Assembly (NCBI GenBank): GCA_038496445.1
Contig: JALMLS010000571.1
Location: 1 to 64,000 of the forward strand
Reading direction: 5' to 3'
Origin: Trichosphaerium sp. ATCC 40318
Taxonomy: Eukaryota; Discosea; Flabellinia; Trichosidae
Length of the DNA: 64,000 nucleotides
Below are positions 33,551 to 45,383 of the stretch, piece after piece. A program made the translations under genes and the position numbers. Positions within the stretch are counted from its first letter, which is position 1; every line of letters begins with the position of its first letter. The notes under the pieces are model-generated. The model was not told the origin of the DNA. It worked only from the letters and a program-made list of their open reading frames with translations, and searched no databases.

Positions 33551-33903
33551 AGAAAAAAAAAACCAATTAGTTATCATCACGTGATAATTGTTGTCTTAGA
33601 TTTTGTTTCATGCTTATATTTTCTACAGATAATTAATTAACTACGATACGATACGTAGTCAAGTTGGTATTTAACACTGGGAACGAATGCAGTTGCAAAC
33701 AAACCTTATGTAAAACGCCTATAAATATTGAAGCTTGTACTATTTGTCTAGTGACGCTCTGAACACAGCTAATGAAGCATTGAATCATATTTATCATAGA
33801 AGTATAGTTTAAGCAATTACAACAAAACCTGTTCATTTTAAAGCAATTCCTATCCTTTGCAAGTGTCTAGATCGTTCCGGTGTCTTTCTGAGAATGATAT
33901 ATC
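33551..33903. other. 353-bp gap between convergent genes
   Basis: Contains an ATCACGTGAT palindrome near 33579 and AT-rich sequence; no gene seen. Confidence 0.4.
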
Positions 33904-34659
33904 TTATAATGTCACTTTATCTGCTTCCTTCAATGCGCCGGCAGGTGAAATAACGCCGTTGACCTTAATAGTTGTGTTTGTGACAGTATCAGCGAGCTGA
34001 GGGTATCTCTCAACCAAAATAGCTTTAAGTTGCTCTATATTTGTCTAATACGACGTGAGTCGCATACATGGAATCACAGCGTACGTTAGCCGGTATTTCT
34101 AAAGTAAACTCGTTCTTATCAGCGCCAAAGGCGGTCTTTATCTCTTCCGACGCGAATGTACACGTTACACGTGTTTTCTACAGTATTTAACGCACGATTT
34201 ACAGCGCTACATACTTGTGGAGGCACATAATCCTTATTTACATCGTAGTGTTTTGTTTTCTTTTTGCCCGACGTTCTGTTCATCATCTTCATCATGTAAT
34301 TAATTTGTAGATCTAACAACGTTCGCTGTTGATCTCTTGTTGCTGCAGAAAAGGTAATTGTGTAGTAGTTCACTTAATGCACTCCGTACAACATTGTGCG
34401 CCACAAATGACGTACCTTTGTACCCCATAATCAATCGTGCAATAAGCAGTGCTAGTACGGTCCTACCAATACTATGAGATGAGTAGGCAATCCAAGCAAA
34501 CACTAACCGACAGTGTGCAATCAGAATGATACCTTGATACAGATCGAGGTTATTCAATCATTTGCTTGAGACAATTTAGCGGAGATAGATCAACGCCACA
34601 AATTTGTTATGTCAGCGATAAAGAAAAGGAGCGGGATCAAACTGGGAGCAGTTTGTCAT
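33904..34659 (-). CDS. possible membrane-anchored MoaD/ThiS-like beta-grasp protein
   Basis: Supported exons read in phase: a hydrophobic segment (TVLALLIARLIMGYK), a basic segment (MMKMMNRTSGKKKTKHYDVN), then after a 37-nt intron a beta-grasp domain: RVTCTFASEEIKTAFGAD, EFTLEIPANTNIEQLKAIL, VERYPQLADTV, IKVNGVISPAGALKEADKVTL. The last part is the MoaD/MOCS2A-type ubiquitin-like fold, but it stops at TL (TAA, lower coordinate 33904) without the terminal Gly-Gly needed for thiocarboxylation. The 5' end, taken as ATG 34659, is a guess; frames between 34440 and 34659 do not join cleanly. Alternatively two genes are involved, a small membrane protein and a degenerate MoaD. Confidence 0.4.
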
Positions 34660-34714
34660 GCACTAACGTTGCTTTATTATCAGATTGGAAATTTTTTAGC
34701 TAAACAAAATTGAT

Positions 34715-36112
34715 CTACATCTCCACGTGCGAGAAGGCACTTTTAGCTTCATTAATAATACTCTTCATAAAATCTTCAACTGTAGGTAAATCTTGTATCA
34801 TGTTTACTCCATCACCTGCCCAAAGTGGTGCTACATCGTAGTTCTTATCACTTTGTGCTTTTTTAATCTCAGAGCGAACTTCATCATGACTCTTCTCTTT
34901 GAAAAATTTATCTCCTTTGTACTCAAAGGATGAAGTCGTTTTGTTTGATAAAGATTTACCAAGTACTCCTTCAGGCCACTCTGCACCATCCGGTAGCTGA
35001 GCTACTTCGTCAAAAACTGTAGTGGGTATAGTACTAACAGATCCTGAAGCCTTGAGGAGGTTTGTTTTCCATTCTTCAGAAACAGTAGCTTCAGCTGTAG
35101 CACAAAACCTGGTGCCTTTGAAGTAACACAATCAGTAAGACACTCTTTAAATTATTCGGGTTACCTATTGAAACACCATCGGCACCAAGAGCAATTGCTG
35201 CCGCAAGACCCCTACCATTAACAATACCGCCAGCAGCTATGACTGGTATTTTTACTGCTTGTACGATTTGAGGAACAAGAGAAAAAGTTGGAAGACTGCT
35301 TCTAGTATAATGACCACCACAATCGCTTCCTAGACAATCGAGTTAGCAAACAGAGTAGACATACTCTCCCATTACCTTGTGCTATAACTGATGATGCCCC
35401 AAGAGATTCAGCATCCTTGGCTTGCTTCGCTGTTTGAACCTGAAACATAAACGGAATATTGCAATCCTGAATACGTTTCGTGCTTCAGTTATTAATTAGC
35501 TATATTGGCTTATCTTGTAGATGTAGAGCTGCAAATATGAGGCTCATGTGTACAAAGTGTTTTCACCCGAGGAGACTGATAAAAAAGACAAAATTTCTTT
35601 AAGTATCTCGATTCCAAAAAAACAAAGTCGGTTCATCAACTTCGCACGTGCTTATCACAATTTGACGTACAATTTTTGAACTGATACTGTGTCTATATCT
35701 GCGTCAAAGTTTGATAAAACCACAACCTTTGGTTTTAGTAACAAAGCAGCATCAAGCGGTTCAGCATTCTTCTCAAGAGAGAAAGTTGTGAATCCAACAC
35801 CTAAGCTTTTTTTTCAATAGAAAAAAAGCGGAGATTTCAGCGGATCGTACCGACATCAATTTCTTTAACGTCTTCAGCCTCTATTAGCTCTCTAGCTTCT
35901 GTTATTTGTTGTTTTACCTCATCTGTCGTTGAAAATCCACATCCAAGAACGCCTAAGCCGCCATTGATTGCTACAGCGGCTAAAGAAGCATTAGTTATAA
36001 TAACCGTTCAATAAAAGTGTCAACCTGCTAATTTTGCCTTTGCAGCACCTGCCATTGGTGCTAGCATTACAGGGTGGCGTATACTATACAACTTTGTGAC
36101 TCTCGTGATCAT
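34715..36112 (-). CDS. nitronate monooxygenase (2-nitropropane dioxygenase family)
   Basis: About seven exons. The N-terminus [20 protein letters not shown] with [12 protein letters not shown] is the FMN-binding start of the TIM barrel. [25 protein letters not shown] and KVVVLSNF follow, then the Gly-rich [17 protein letters not shown] phosphate-binding loop preceded by [15 protein letters not shown]. These are the class I/II nitronate monooxygenase hallmarks. The enzyme oxidises alkyl nitronates (for example propionate 3-nitronate) and protects respiration from them. The C-terminal tail ([13 protein letters not shown] ... [12 protein letters not shown]) matches the usual helical cap, with the common [11 protein letters not shown] stretch. 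The length (about 340 aa) is normal. There is no N-terminal targeting peptide, so cytosolic location is likely. Confidence 0.85.
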
Positions 36113-36405
36113 GACGTGCTGACTGATTTGCTTCAAAATCACGACCCACAAAGACCGATCCAAGTGCAAAGGCAGGCGCCAATACTTACCTATGTTTGGG
36201 TAAAATGTGAGCTGAGAGTATGAGGACTATTGTATGTAGTTTGATAAAGATCAAACATATGAATAAGTTTTGATTGATGTTAATCAAACAAACATTCTTT
36301 GACTATGTACACGGCTTGAATTCCAAAAAGATGAGCATATACAAAACATACAAAGTACAATGGAATGTTTAGGGGTTTATTGGCGAAACAAGCTGTTGGT
36401 TAAGC
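36113..36405. other. intergenic, 293 bp
   Basis: AT-rich, contains the 5' region of the nitronate monooxygenase gene; nothing else. Confidence 0.4.
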
Positions 36406-36721
36406 TTAGGAGCATTCAATGAATTCAGTGCCTCTAATGGTCCTTGTACCAGACCTACAGTTGCGCGCATAGCATGACTTGCATTTTTTAGAACTTGTTT
36501 TTGCTTCTACACCAGGGTACTCCTTTTGTGGGCAAAATTTTTTTTTATCCTTACATAGCTGAACTCCAAAGCGAACTAAACCCTTCATTAAAACAAAAAC
36601 ACAAAAAAGCGAGTTCTAAAGACATACAGTATTTCCTGGAGCATTTACCATCACAGTCTGAATCGGATTTGACAATGCATAGCAAGCAAATAAATACGGC
36701 GAAGAGTAGCACGAGTTTCAT
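36406..36721 (-). CDS. small secreted cysteine-rich protein
   Basis: Two exons. The first encodes a strong signal peptide (MKLVLLFAVFICLLCIVKS) and the start of a Cys-rich mature part (DCDGKCSRKY). The second continues RFGVQLCKDKKKFCPQKEYP, then KKCKSCYARNCRSGTRT and the final FIECS. The mature peptide of about 65 residues has eight or nine cysteines and many lysines. Join: TACT|GTATGT ... GGTTTAG|TTCGC. The size and cysteine density resemble extracellular defence, toxin-like or signalling peptides, but no known spacing pattern is matched and no function is claimed. An in-frame ATG 14 codons upstream is less likely because it would bury the signal peptide. Confidence 0.6.
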
Positions 36722-37509
36722 TTTAAGGGTGTAGTTGTTTGTATTGTTGGTGTTAGAGAACAATGCTAACTTAAGTGAGATATTATCTATTTTTACGTTT
36801 GTGATTCCTCAATAACTTACTATTAACTTCTACGCTCATTGAGGTACCCAAAGAAGTGAATAGAATCATAAATGAAACAAATTAAGTATCGGGGAAATAG
36901 TTACTACCGGACAAACTGCAAAAAACACGTGCATCGGAAAGGTAGTTTTATGATTGACGCCTTTGGGTGGTACTTAGGAAGTACAACCAGCACCTCGATT
37001 GAGCGGGCACAACCAACCTAGACGTTTTTTCGAACTTTCAGCTAATGCCAACAAACATCCAAAGCAATTCAAACGTGATGGGTTGAGGCGTATGTAACAC
37101 TTTTACGAAAGGGAAAGCAAAAAGTCACGAGTGAGATTCATTATCTTCTATTGTTCCTTATTTTGTCCTTTGTTTTAGATCTCCTATAAGTACATACGTA
37201 TGCCATTCTCATAGTACTGAAACTTTAATTGCCCATGGTACTTCCACTCGTTGTATTCTATGTTTTTCACATAACACTGTACTTTGCTGAAATTTCTTTT
37301 CATGAAACAGGTGTGGGTTCTTTTTTCACATTTATTAATGCTTCAGGGTGCAGTGCTACTTGAAATCTACTGGTAGGTACTAGCACTGAGTACTTTTCTC
37401 TATGTCAGACTGTTAAAATATTTCATTTATTAATGCCAAAGCGTTTGAGCACGGTAATACAAATAGAAGCACTTAAATAGCATTGACAAATGAGGTAAAT
37501 ATTTGAATA
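36722..37509. other. 788-bp gap
   Basis: Between the 5' end of the Cys-rich gene and the 3' end of the ankyrin-ART gene. CACGTG near 36929 and 37645 (the latter within the next gene's intron or exon). No coding sequence recognised. Confidence 0.4.
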
Positions 37510-40500
37510 TTAAAGTCTTGTACTTATTATTGAAGAGGAGTTCTTGCTTGGTGCTGTTCTTCTCTTTGCTTTACCGTCAACTCTCTTTCTCGGAATTTCC
37601 CTCTGTTCTCTTGCACTTAGTACCATTCTATCAAATTTTTGAACACGTGTTAGTCTGTCTTTTTGAAGTGATTGCCATTCCCTCTCTTTTTGTAAAAGCC
37701 TAAAACAGTATCAACAAAGCAACAATCACTCAAAACTTGGCGGAGGAAAAAAGCTAACCTAATGATATTTTGAGCCTTTTCCAAGTTCTCCAGTAGTACA
37801 TGAGTCAACGGTTTGTTCTGAACTAATTGAGTGTTAATCCTGTTTTTTCTTGGTCGGGTTACCTTCGTTTCCCCATAAGTGTCTTGTAGTCTTTGAAGCA
37901 TATCGTCTATCCATGAAAGAAACAGGAGGATTTCTAGGTACAGAAACCTTTCTGTCTCTTCTATTAAATGCAGCAGTCTTCTGATCAACACTGGATCCTT
38001 CTGATTTCTCTTCAAGCACTTGTTCTTGATTATCAAACAATTCTTTCTCTTTACAACGAACTATGTATTTAGGAAGAGCTTGAGCGTCTTTCACAAAAAA
38101 AATTAGTCAAGATCCTTGGAAGACCTGTATGTCTCTATTACCATTCGAAATGACAACTTCTAGACAGAACTTATCTTTAGATTCATCAAATACCTCATAA
38201 TTAGGAGGAAAGCCATCATGGTCAACTAAAGAATAAAATAAGATAAAGGTAGAACAAAACGCAATTGAAAAAAAAAGAAGCTTGTAGTTACCAACTGCAA
38301 CATGAGATTGATATCCTGGACGTATAGGTAGTCCCATTAAACTGACATTTGTCATAGGGTGTTCTATAACTGGGTACACACTACCTACGATAAGAGGTCA
38401 ATTAATGAATGAATGAGTCATTTTATAGTTGGGTACCTAAAACAACCCAAGAGATTACAATAATTTTTTCAGTTGTATTCTTACTGAAAGAAGCCACATA
38501 GTCCAAATCATCGCTAAAGTATGTACCTTAAAATAGATTTTAGCCAGAGTATTTAATAGTGAACATACCCTGACCGTACCATCCTATACATTGATTAAAA
38601 GATAAAGTCAACAACAACTCTTCAAAAAACCAAAAGTGTTTGTTGAAAACAAATCTACTCTACTATCTCATTCATACCTGGGTCTAAAAAAATAGAGTTA
38701 GTAATATTACTTTATACTTGTAAAATATCTCAAAACGTGCCTGATGTATTAACCGCAGCAAAACCATGTGCACTTATATCTTTTGCTTGTTTTTCATTTG
38801 TACCATAAAAAAGAGGTACAACGTATAGACCACTTGGTGTAACATGTCCAAAACGCTTGACATGAGACTTACATATCTGTATTATCTGTCTACGCTCCAT
38901 AGCATCATTAACACCACGACGATTTTGTGAACTTTTAGAATCAACCCAATCTTTTTTATTGAATATTTCAGGAGCGTTCCTAAACTATGGATCAGTCACG
39001 TGAATTTTTATTTTTGAATGAATATTCTAGTACTTGTGTCTATCTTCTATCGTAGTACACAATGAAGAAAATGATTCTCGCAATGCTGGGTTATCTATCG
39101 CTGTCGCCTTCAGAATTTCAAATTTTTTACCAATCATTCCTTTCAGAAACTCAATTTCCTGAGTGACGACTTGCTCTCCTTTGTCTTCCAAAAGGTCATA
39201 GCTTCTATAATCCGTAGTAGAAGATTTATTCTATGCAAATATTATTTAAACACCACAAGTGAAAATCACGTGATAGAAAACGCACAGTATCACAAAAAAG
39301 GTTCCATCCTTGATTGTATTGAAGTTTTGGTGCAAAGCACCATGGAACTTTTGCGTTGTATCCAATACTGTTATTAAAGCTTGTAAACAAGGTAACAATA
39401 TCACTACCCCACCCAAGCACATCTTCAAGATCAGTGAGCTTATATCCACCGAAAGTAGAAGTAAAAGGGTCATCCATAACAGAAAGAACAATCCTCGCTG
39501 TATTTACCTTTTTGTTTCACCAAATAAGCACTTTAAAAAAAACCAATTGACTTACATCTCCTCTTGTGCACATATCGACAACAGGCGGATATCCATCTGC
39601 ATCAAGACAATAAACATCTCCTCCGTTCTCTAAAACTTTAATAGTCGTCACTTCATCTCCCTAAAACATTCATTAACAAACGACTTCCGGATTGTACATA
39701 CACAATAATGTAAAGCAGACTTTCCAAGTCTGTCCTTTTGATTTATGTCTCCATTAGATCTAACAAGTCTTTCTATTATTTTTGAATGTCCATTGATTGC
39801 TGCAAGGTGCATAGCAGACTTTCCATCCAACTGAGAAACACCAATAAATTCATCTATTTTTTGCTTTTCTGATTCTTCGATAAGCATATTTACAATTGAA
39901 TAACTTCCACTCTCCGCTGCAAAATGGAGAGCATTCTTTCTATCTGTTTTCCTTTGATATGATATATCTGCATCCATACTAATAAGTTCACCAACAAGCT
40001 TTGTCCTGGCTTGACGAGCAGCATACCTTAGCACTACTTAGTTCACCAAAAAAAGCACAAAATGATTGCTTTCTACATGTAAACAAAAACGCTTCAGGTT
40101 CCTTCTACCACAGAAGAAAAGCAACTATAGGTATACAAGAAATGAAGGATCGAGTTAAAATTACTACTTGAGCTCGAGCTCTGCTTTGAAGCGTACATTA
40201 ATGGTGTGGTTCCTTTGTATCTATAAGTAACCATTTAGTTTACAGCACACAAATACATCTATCTCTATACTTACGGATGTGCATCATCTATGTACACGCC
40301 CTTGTGAGCCAAGAATAATACTATATCTTCATGCCCACTCTTTGCTGCAGCAGCGATTGGTGGCACGTTATTCCTTCGAAAAGTTCTTGCTCGGCTTTTT
40401 CCTTTTAACTGCTGTTGAGCATCGAACAGATACTCTACAACTTTCAAATGTCCCTTATGAGCAGCAACGCCTATAGGAGTCATTGTTGATTTACCATCAA

Positions 40501-40855
40501 CAGCCCTAGCCTTGCTCAAGTAAAACTCAGGGGAAAACGTTGTTTGACCAGTTTGAGCACATTCTTTTTCATTTAAGGCGAATATTGCTTTTATCGCCGT
40601 TATGTCACCTTTGTTTCTCATCAGCTTAATTAGCTTCTTTTTTTGTACAATTACAATAATTATTCACGTGCTATCGTACCGTCACTTGCTAATTGCCATA
40701 TTTTATAGCTTTCCTTTGCTGTAGCGGATATACGTTGCCTGAAATTCGTTTAGATGCTATTTGTATTTATTGATGCAGCTTTTTCTTGTGGAGTAACGCC
40801 TTTCTTTGCCTTACCATGACGTATTCCTCCTCAGCGGTTTGTTGCCTTCTGCCAT
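37510..40855 (-). CDS. ankyrin repeat - ADP-ribosyltransferase fusion
   Basis: A large multi-exon gene. N-terminal MAEGNKPLRRNTSWQRISAT, then ankyrin repeats: STMTPIGVAAHKGHLKVVEY, VPPIAAAAKSGHEDIVLFLA, KNALHFAAESGSYSIVNML, KSAMHLAAINGHSKIIERLV, KSALHYCV; about six to eight units. After a linker with a GGYKLTDLEDVLGWGSD segment comes a PARP/ART-type catalytic domain: LYVVPLFYGTNEKQAKDISA, GWYGQGTYFSDDLDYVASF, IIVISWVVLGSVYPVIEHP, LMGLPIRPGYQSHVAV, then YEVFDESKDKFCLEV and ALPKYIV. The usual PARP His is Tyr (FYGT); the second-motif Tyr (TYFS) is present. The C-terminus is a basic coiled coil. Two introns use GC donors and one exon is 6 nt. The layout parallels tankyrase, though the ART subfamily differs. 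The role is probably protein (mono)ADP-ribosylation guided by ankyrin binding. Confidence 0.75.
38678..38683 (-). other. 6-nt micro-exon of the ankyrin-ART gene
   Basis: ACCCAG on the minus strand, flanked by TTTTTTTAG and GTATGA. Together with a GC donor 57 nt upstream it restores the frame VNTS-DPG-WYGQG; without it the frame fails. Two codons' worth of sequence inside the conserved ART loop. Confidence 0.65.
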
Positions 40856-41068
40856 ACGAATCAGCCTAAATCTCCAAGATTTGACAAGACCGTCAGAAAA
40901 AGCTTGAACGCTATTCCGATGTAGATGATATAACACTTCTCGCTCATATTTTACAACGTAAAAATAATGACACTAATATTGGTTCAACAAAATTTTGCCA
41001 TTTAAACGGAATATGCCTTCGTATCAAGTCCTTTTTTATTTTAAACAAATAGAGTCTACAGTATAAGC

Positions 41069-43661
41069 TTAAGCAGCGTGTTCAATATCCCAAGACTTCA
41101 TGGCGCAATCCTAAAATAAACCGTAAGTACTTGTTTTGTTCTGCTTCAAAAAAAAGAAAAGAAATCGCTTTCATGTTCACGTACTTCACCGACGGATACC
41201 AAAGTGTTGTTATCAGTCCATACAACACCGTTACCACCAAGTTTGTGGGCGCCCTTAATCATGACTCTCTTCTTAGAGCTGGCAGGACACCAGACAATAA
41301 TGTTAGAGTCGAGACCAGTAGTAGCAACATGTTTGGAATCAGGAGTCCATGCGATTGCCTTAACACGAGCAGTATGGTATACAAGTCCAGTGACAGCTGG
41401 GTCAGTACCCTTCCAGAGAATGACCTCTCTGTTACTATCACCAGCACCGAGGTATGCACCATCTGGAGAGTATTCGAGGGCGCTTACTTCACCACGATGT
41501 TTCTCCAAAGTGGTTTTCAAGCTGAGGGAGCCACCTGTGATGGAGTAAATGTAGATTTTCTTGTCCTACAATGTGCATTAGTTATCGACGTCCCACACGG
41601 AGCTGAGAAATAAATATCGTACTCTAGAACCGACAGCGACTTCGCTCTCATCTGGGCTGAGGGCGACAGAAGTAGCTGGGCTGTCAAGTTTTTGAGCGCA
41701 AGATTGTTTGCCGTCCTTGAACAAAACAACTCCACTGAGTGTTGAAATAGCAACAAGTCCTGATTTTCCGACAGACAAAGCGGTTGGTTGATCACCAATC
41801 TTGATTCCAGCTCCCCATTCCTACAAAAAAACAGTGAGCTTTCTAACCAATTATTTCTGCTTTTTCCAGCATCAAAGAAATAGGCGTTAGGTTTTTACGC
41901 TTCACTCTACAGCCAATAATACGTACCTTGGTTGAAAGTGGTGTAATCTTGAGGAGATCATCTTTACCGATTGTGTACAAGTTACCCTCAACAACAGCCA
42001 TACCTCTAATTTCAGATTTGTGAGGTTGACCAGTGAATCCCTCAGTTTCAGCGGTTTCTGGAACCCACTCGATGGATTTACCGGTGAAATCACCAGTGTA
42101 AAGCTTGTTGTTACCGTAAGCCAAAGCAGTGATGAGTTTGTTGTGACCCTAAAAAAATAACGTTAACACATAGATAACTTAAAATATTTTTGTAAACAAA
42201 GCAATACCATTTGAACACGAAGTGGTTTGTCAGGGTTGTTACGATCCAAAAAGTTAATGTTACCGTTCAAACTGACAGTGATAAGGTGCTCTCCTTGCCA
42301 CAAGCAACCAAGTTGTTGATGATCAACGTGGTTAGGGAAGGTAAACGTGCTAGAAGGAAAATTAACGAATAAATAATTTATGAAAAAAAAAGAATCAAAT
42401 ATTAACATGTAACTCCTGCCATTGGGCTAAAATAAACATACGTCTCGCTAGCAGCACCATCAGCTACAGTCCAGAGCTTTGCTGTCTTATCAGCAGAGCA
42501 AGTGAGGACTTGCTTGGAGTCTTCACTCCATGAAACACAGAGAATACCTCCTTTGTGCTCATCCTTAAGTGCTCCCTTTTCTTCGGCGGTTTTACCGTCG
42601 TACAAGTATGCCTTCTTATCAGAAGCAACAGAAATGAAGAGAGATCCGTCAGGAGCGAAACGTACGCAGTTAATAAAGCGAGTGTGTTTCTAACAAAAAA
42701 AAAAATAAGTTAGCACAAAATCTCGCTGTAATGGCTCAAAAACGCTTTAAAAATGAGTCTCGTCCAACGAGAATAAAATTGTAGAGAGAAGCGAACGGAC
42801 ATTTTTTTAGTTCACAAAGAAAAAGCTAAAAAGCGAGAAACGTCGCCTTACCACGATGGAAGTGTTCCATTTGAATGGTGGACCTGGGTACCAGTTGTTC
42901 TTGTTATCTTCAGATCCGGTAACGACGCGGTATGGGCGTGTTTGCTTCATATCGCAAGTGGTGATGCATTTGGTGTGGTTGCTAATGTTACCTACAGAAG
43001 CACCTCCATCGGCGAAGAAAGCGTGACCGTACCTTTTGTGCGGGTGAGTTGTGAGGCATTTTTGAAGCAAAAAAAAAAAAGTTTCGGTTTTTTTGACGTT
43101 TAAAAAGTTTTATTGCGTTTTTACGTACTTGGAGCGACCAGCACCGACAACGACAATACGTTTGGAATCAGGAGACCAGCACATATCCAAAACTGCACCA
43201 GAAATTGGTTGGTATTCACCTTTGAGTACGTGGGTCTTGTTTACGGTATCCCAGATTCTACATCTGCCGAGTTTGTCTACAGCGAAGTAATCAACAACCG
43301 CCTCACAAAACTAGCGAAAACGCACCTGCTGAGCAAATGTAGAAACCGCTAGGCGCATATCTAGCACAGGTAACGTCCGATTGATGTTCTTGATATAGCT
43401 CAGCAACGGAAGGGTCCTACAAGATGCGTTAGTGGTGTAGCTAGCGAATGGTACGCACAGAAAGGGAGCGAATCACCACTGCGCCACCACAGCAATACAA
43501 TATATGATCCTTGTTCTTTGGGTCATTACCGAGCAGAACAGGCTTGGCTCGGGTTGTGACAGGAGCAGGAGCGTAAACTTTTTCTTTTCGACGTTAAGGT
43601 TAATAATGGCAACAAGTGTACATAAAAGCAATTACAAAAGGATACTAAGTGTTCCAGACAT
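41069..43661 (-). CDS. AIP1: actin-interacting protein 1 (WDR1), double WD40 propeller
   Basis: About eight exons; the first encodes only MSGTLK (ATG 43661) before a 63-nt intron. The order follows WDR1/Aip1 throughout: [52 protein letters not shown] with [93 protein letters not shown], and at the end [46 protein letters not shown]. About 600 aa, the normal length. It caps and severs actin filaments together with cofilin. The tight match along its whole length suggests an actin cytoskeleton with cofilin-driven turnover. Confidence 0.93.
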
Positions 43662-43917
43662 GTTTTACAGCGGTTGGGACTCGTAAATCTGGAAAACAAC
43701 ACGGTCAAACTCCAGTCATTTTTCTCCCAAGTAAGTTTGCAAAAGAAATAATTTCGTCGAACTTTTTACCAAGGAACTTCACTCGACTTTGTAAAGTACA
43801 AAAGTGGATAACTCATACTATGTTTCCTGTACGTACATAGTGACGTACAAAGGGTGTAATTATACATGTCACATTTTTGTACAAATTGCATTTTTTTTTG
43901 AATTTTACGTTTTTCGT

Positions 43918-45218
43918 TTACATGCCGATGAGCGAATTGATGGGTTTATGAAACTCATGGCGTACTCTAGGGTTGAATATTGTGTATTTTTTCTGAGCAG
44001 GTGACAGTAAATTATAAGCGGCAATGACACCAGTAGCACCACCAGCCTAAGAATGTAAGCAGTTGGATTAAAAAAAAAATGTCAATGAAAAAACTAACCA
44101 AATGAGCACTGTGTGCGAGATTAGACCCAAATAGAACTCTCAATATACCAGTAAGACCTATAACATCCATTGTAGCTATACCGAGCATCCCGTGATACGC
44201 ATAGAAAGGAAACCAAGGCAAAAATATAAGCGATAACTTTATATCAGGATGTGTCACAGCGGTGTATGCTAAAACAGTTTAAATAAATCATTTCTTATTA
44301 ATCCCAACTCTTCTCGTACCAGCTAACGCATAAATAGCTCCACTGGCTCCTATAGCACCCATTGCTGATTTGGCTAGTAGACAACCTGTATAATGACCAA
44401 GAGAACCCCAACAAGCTACAATGTGTCAACAAAACTCATAGTCACCCAAGAAGAATAGCAAAATCCTACCTGCAGAAAGATACAATGCCAAAAATTTTTC
44501 TCTTCCTAGATCCTTATGTACAATCGATCCAATGGCGTTTAGCGCTATCATATTGAAACCCAAGTGAATGAGACTGCCGTGACTGAACGCAGACAGCAGC
44601 ATACTTGGTCCAGAGTACCTGAGCTTGTCCAATGGGTTGTAATGGAAAAGTTTGTATAGATGCTGTGAAATTAGTCTTGGCGCTGCTAGAGTACGGGATG
44701 CAGCGAATATAGCAGTGTTAATAGCTATTATAGAGTATAATGTCGCTTGATGTGGTTCTAGGCTATTAATCTGAGCGGTTATGCGTGTTAATAATGGAGC
44801 CTACGTTAACAAAGCGTTACAAAGGGATTTTGGTTCTCTGATGTACTGTAGTTGATGCTCCGACACTAGCCGTCCTGCCATAAATTTTTCTAGCGCGCCA
44901 AGCGATTAGATTGTTAGTTACAAGTTAAAAACGTACTTTCTTCTAGATTGTATGTAATTGGCAATCGAGAACGTAGATGCAGTGACAGCAGCGCATATGG
45001 CCAACTGAGGTACTCCAGCGCCTCGGTAACTTTTTTGATACAATGTAGCCCAATTAGAACGTTGAACGCTATTTTGAGCTCCCATTGATCTATTATACCA
45101 CTTGTGCACCTAATAGGCGCCACCGATTGAATTGCAAGTCTTTGGTATTCTGCAGAAAACAGAACACAATATCTGACATTTTATGAGCAAGGAAAAGACG
45201 ACCACATGTCGCTAGCAT
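43918..45218 (-). CDS. rhomboid intramembrane protease, PARL-like
   Basis: About six exons. The N-terminus MLATCGRLFLAHKMSDI looks like a mitochondrial presequence; the first membrane segment is QLAICAAVTASTFSIANYI. The rhomboid core has NPLDKLRYSGPSMLLSAFSHGSLIHLGFNM (read in parts), the catalytic serine motif GASGAIYAL, and the catalytic histidine in SAHLAGGATGVIAAY. Both dyad residues are present. An extra helix before the six-helix core is the PARL arrangement, so inner-mitochondrial-membrane location is likely. PARL/Pcp1 cleaves PINK1/OPA1-type substrates in other eukaryotes. The C-terminus ends in FHKPINSLIGM with TAA at 43918-43920. WDR1 lies 256 bp downstream on the same strand. Confidence 0.85.
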
Positions 45219-45383
45219 TGGTTGTTGTATAGAAATTAAATTGACAACATTGACACCTTGAAAGGCTTGCATAGAATTAGACGTAAGATAGTTTATTTTA
45301 CAAGTGTAAGTGAGCGCTATACCAGTTATCAACTTTTTGATAAGTCTGAGCTCAGTGTTTTTTAGTGTCATTTTTTGTTATTT

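Noticed and set aside
34400-34560. Possible protein tyrosine phosphatase motif (HCR...GRT)
   Set aside because: In either splice form the CX5R spacing is wrong and no other phosphatase motif is present.
40271-40621. Ankyrin gene starting at the ATG at 40621
   Set aside because: A GC-AG intron (donor GCAAGT at 40689) links it in phase to an upstream coding exon starting at 40855, so the ATG is internal.
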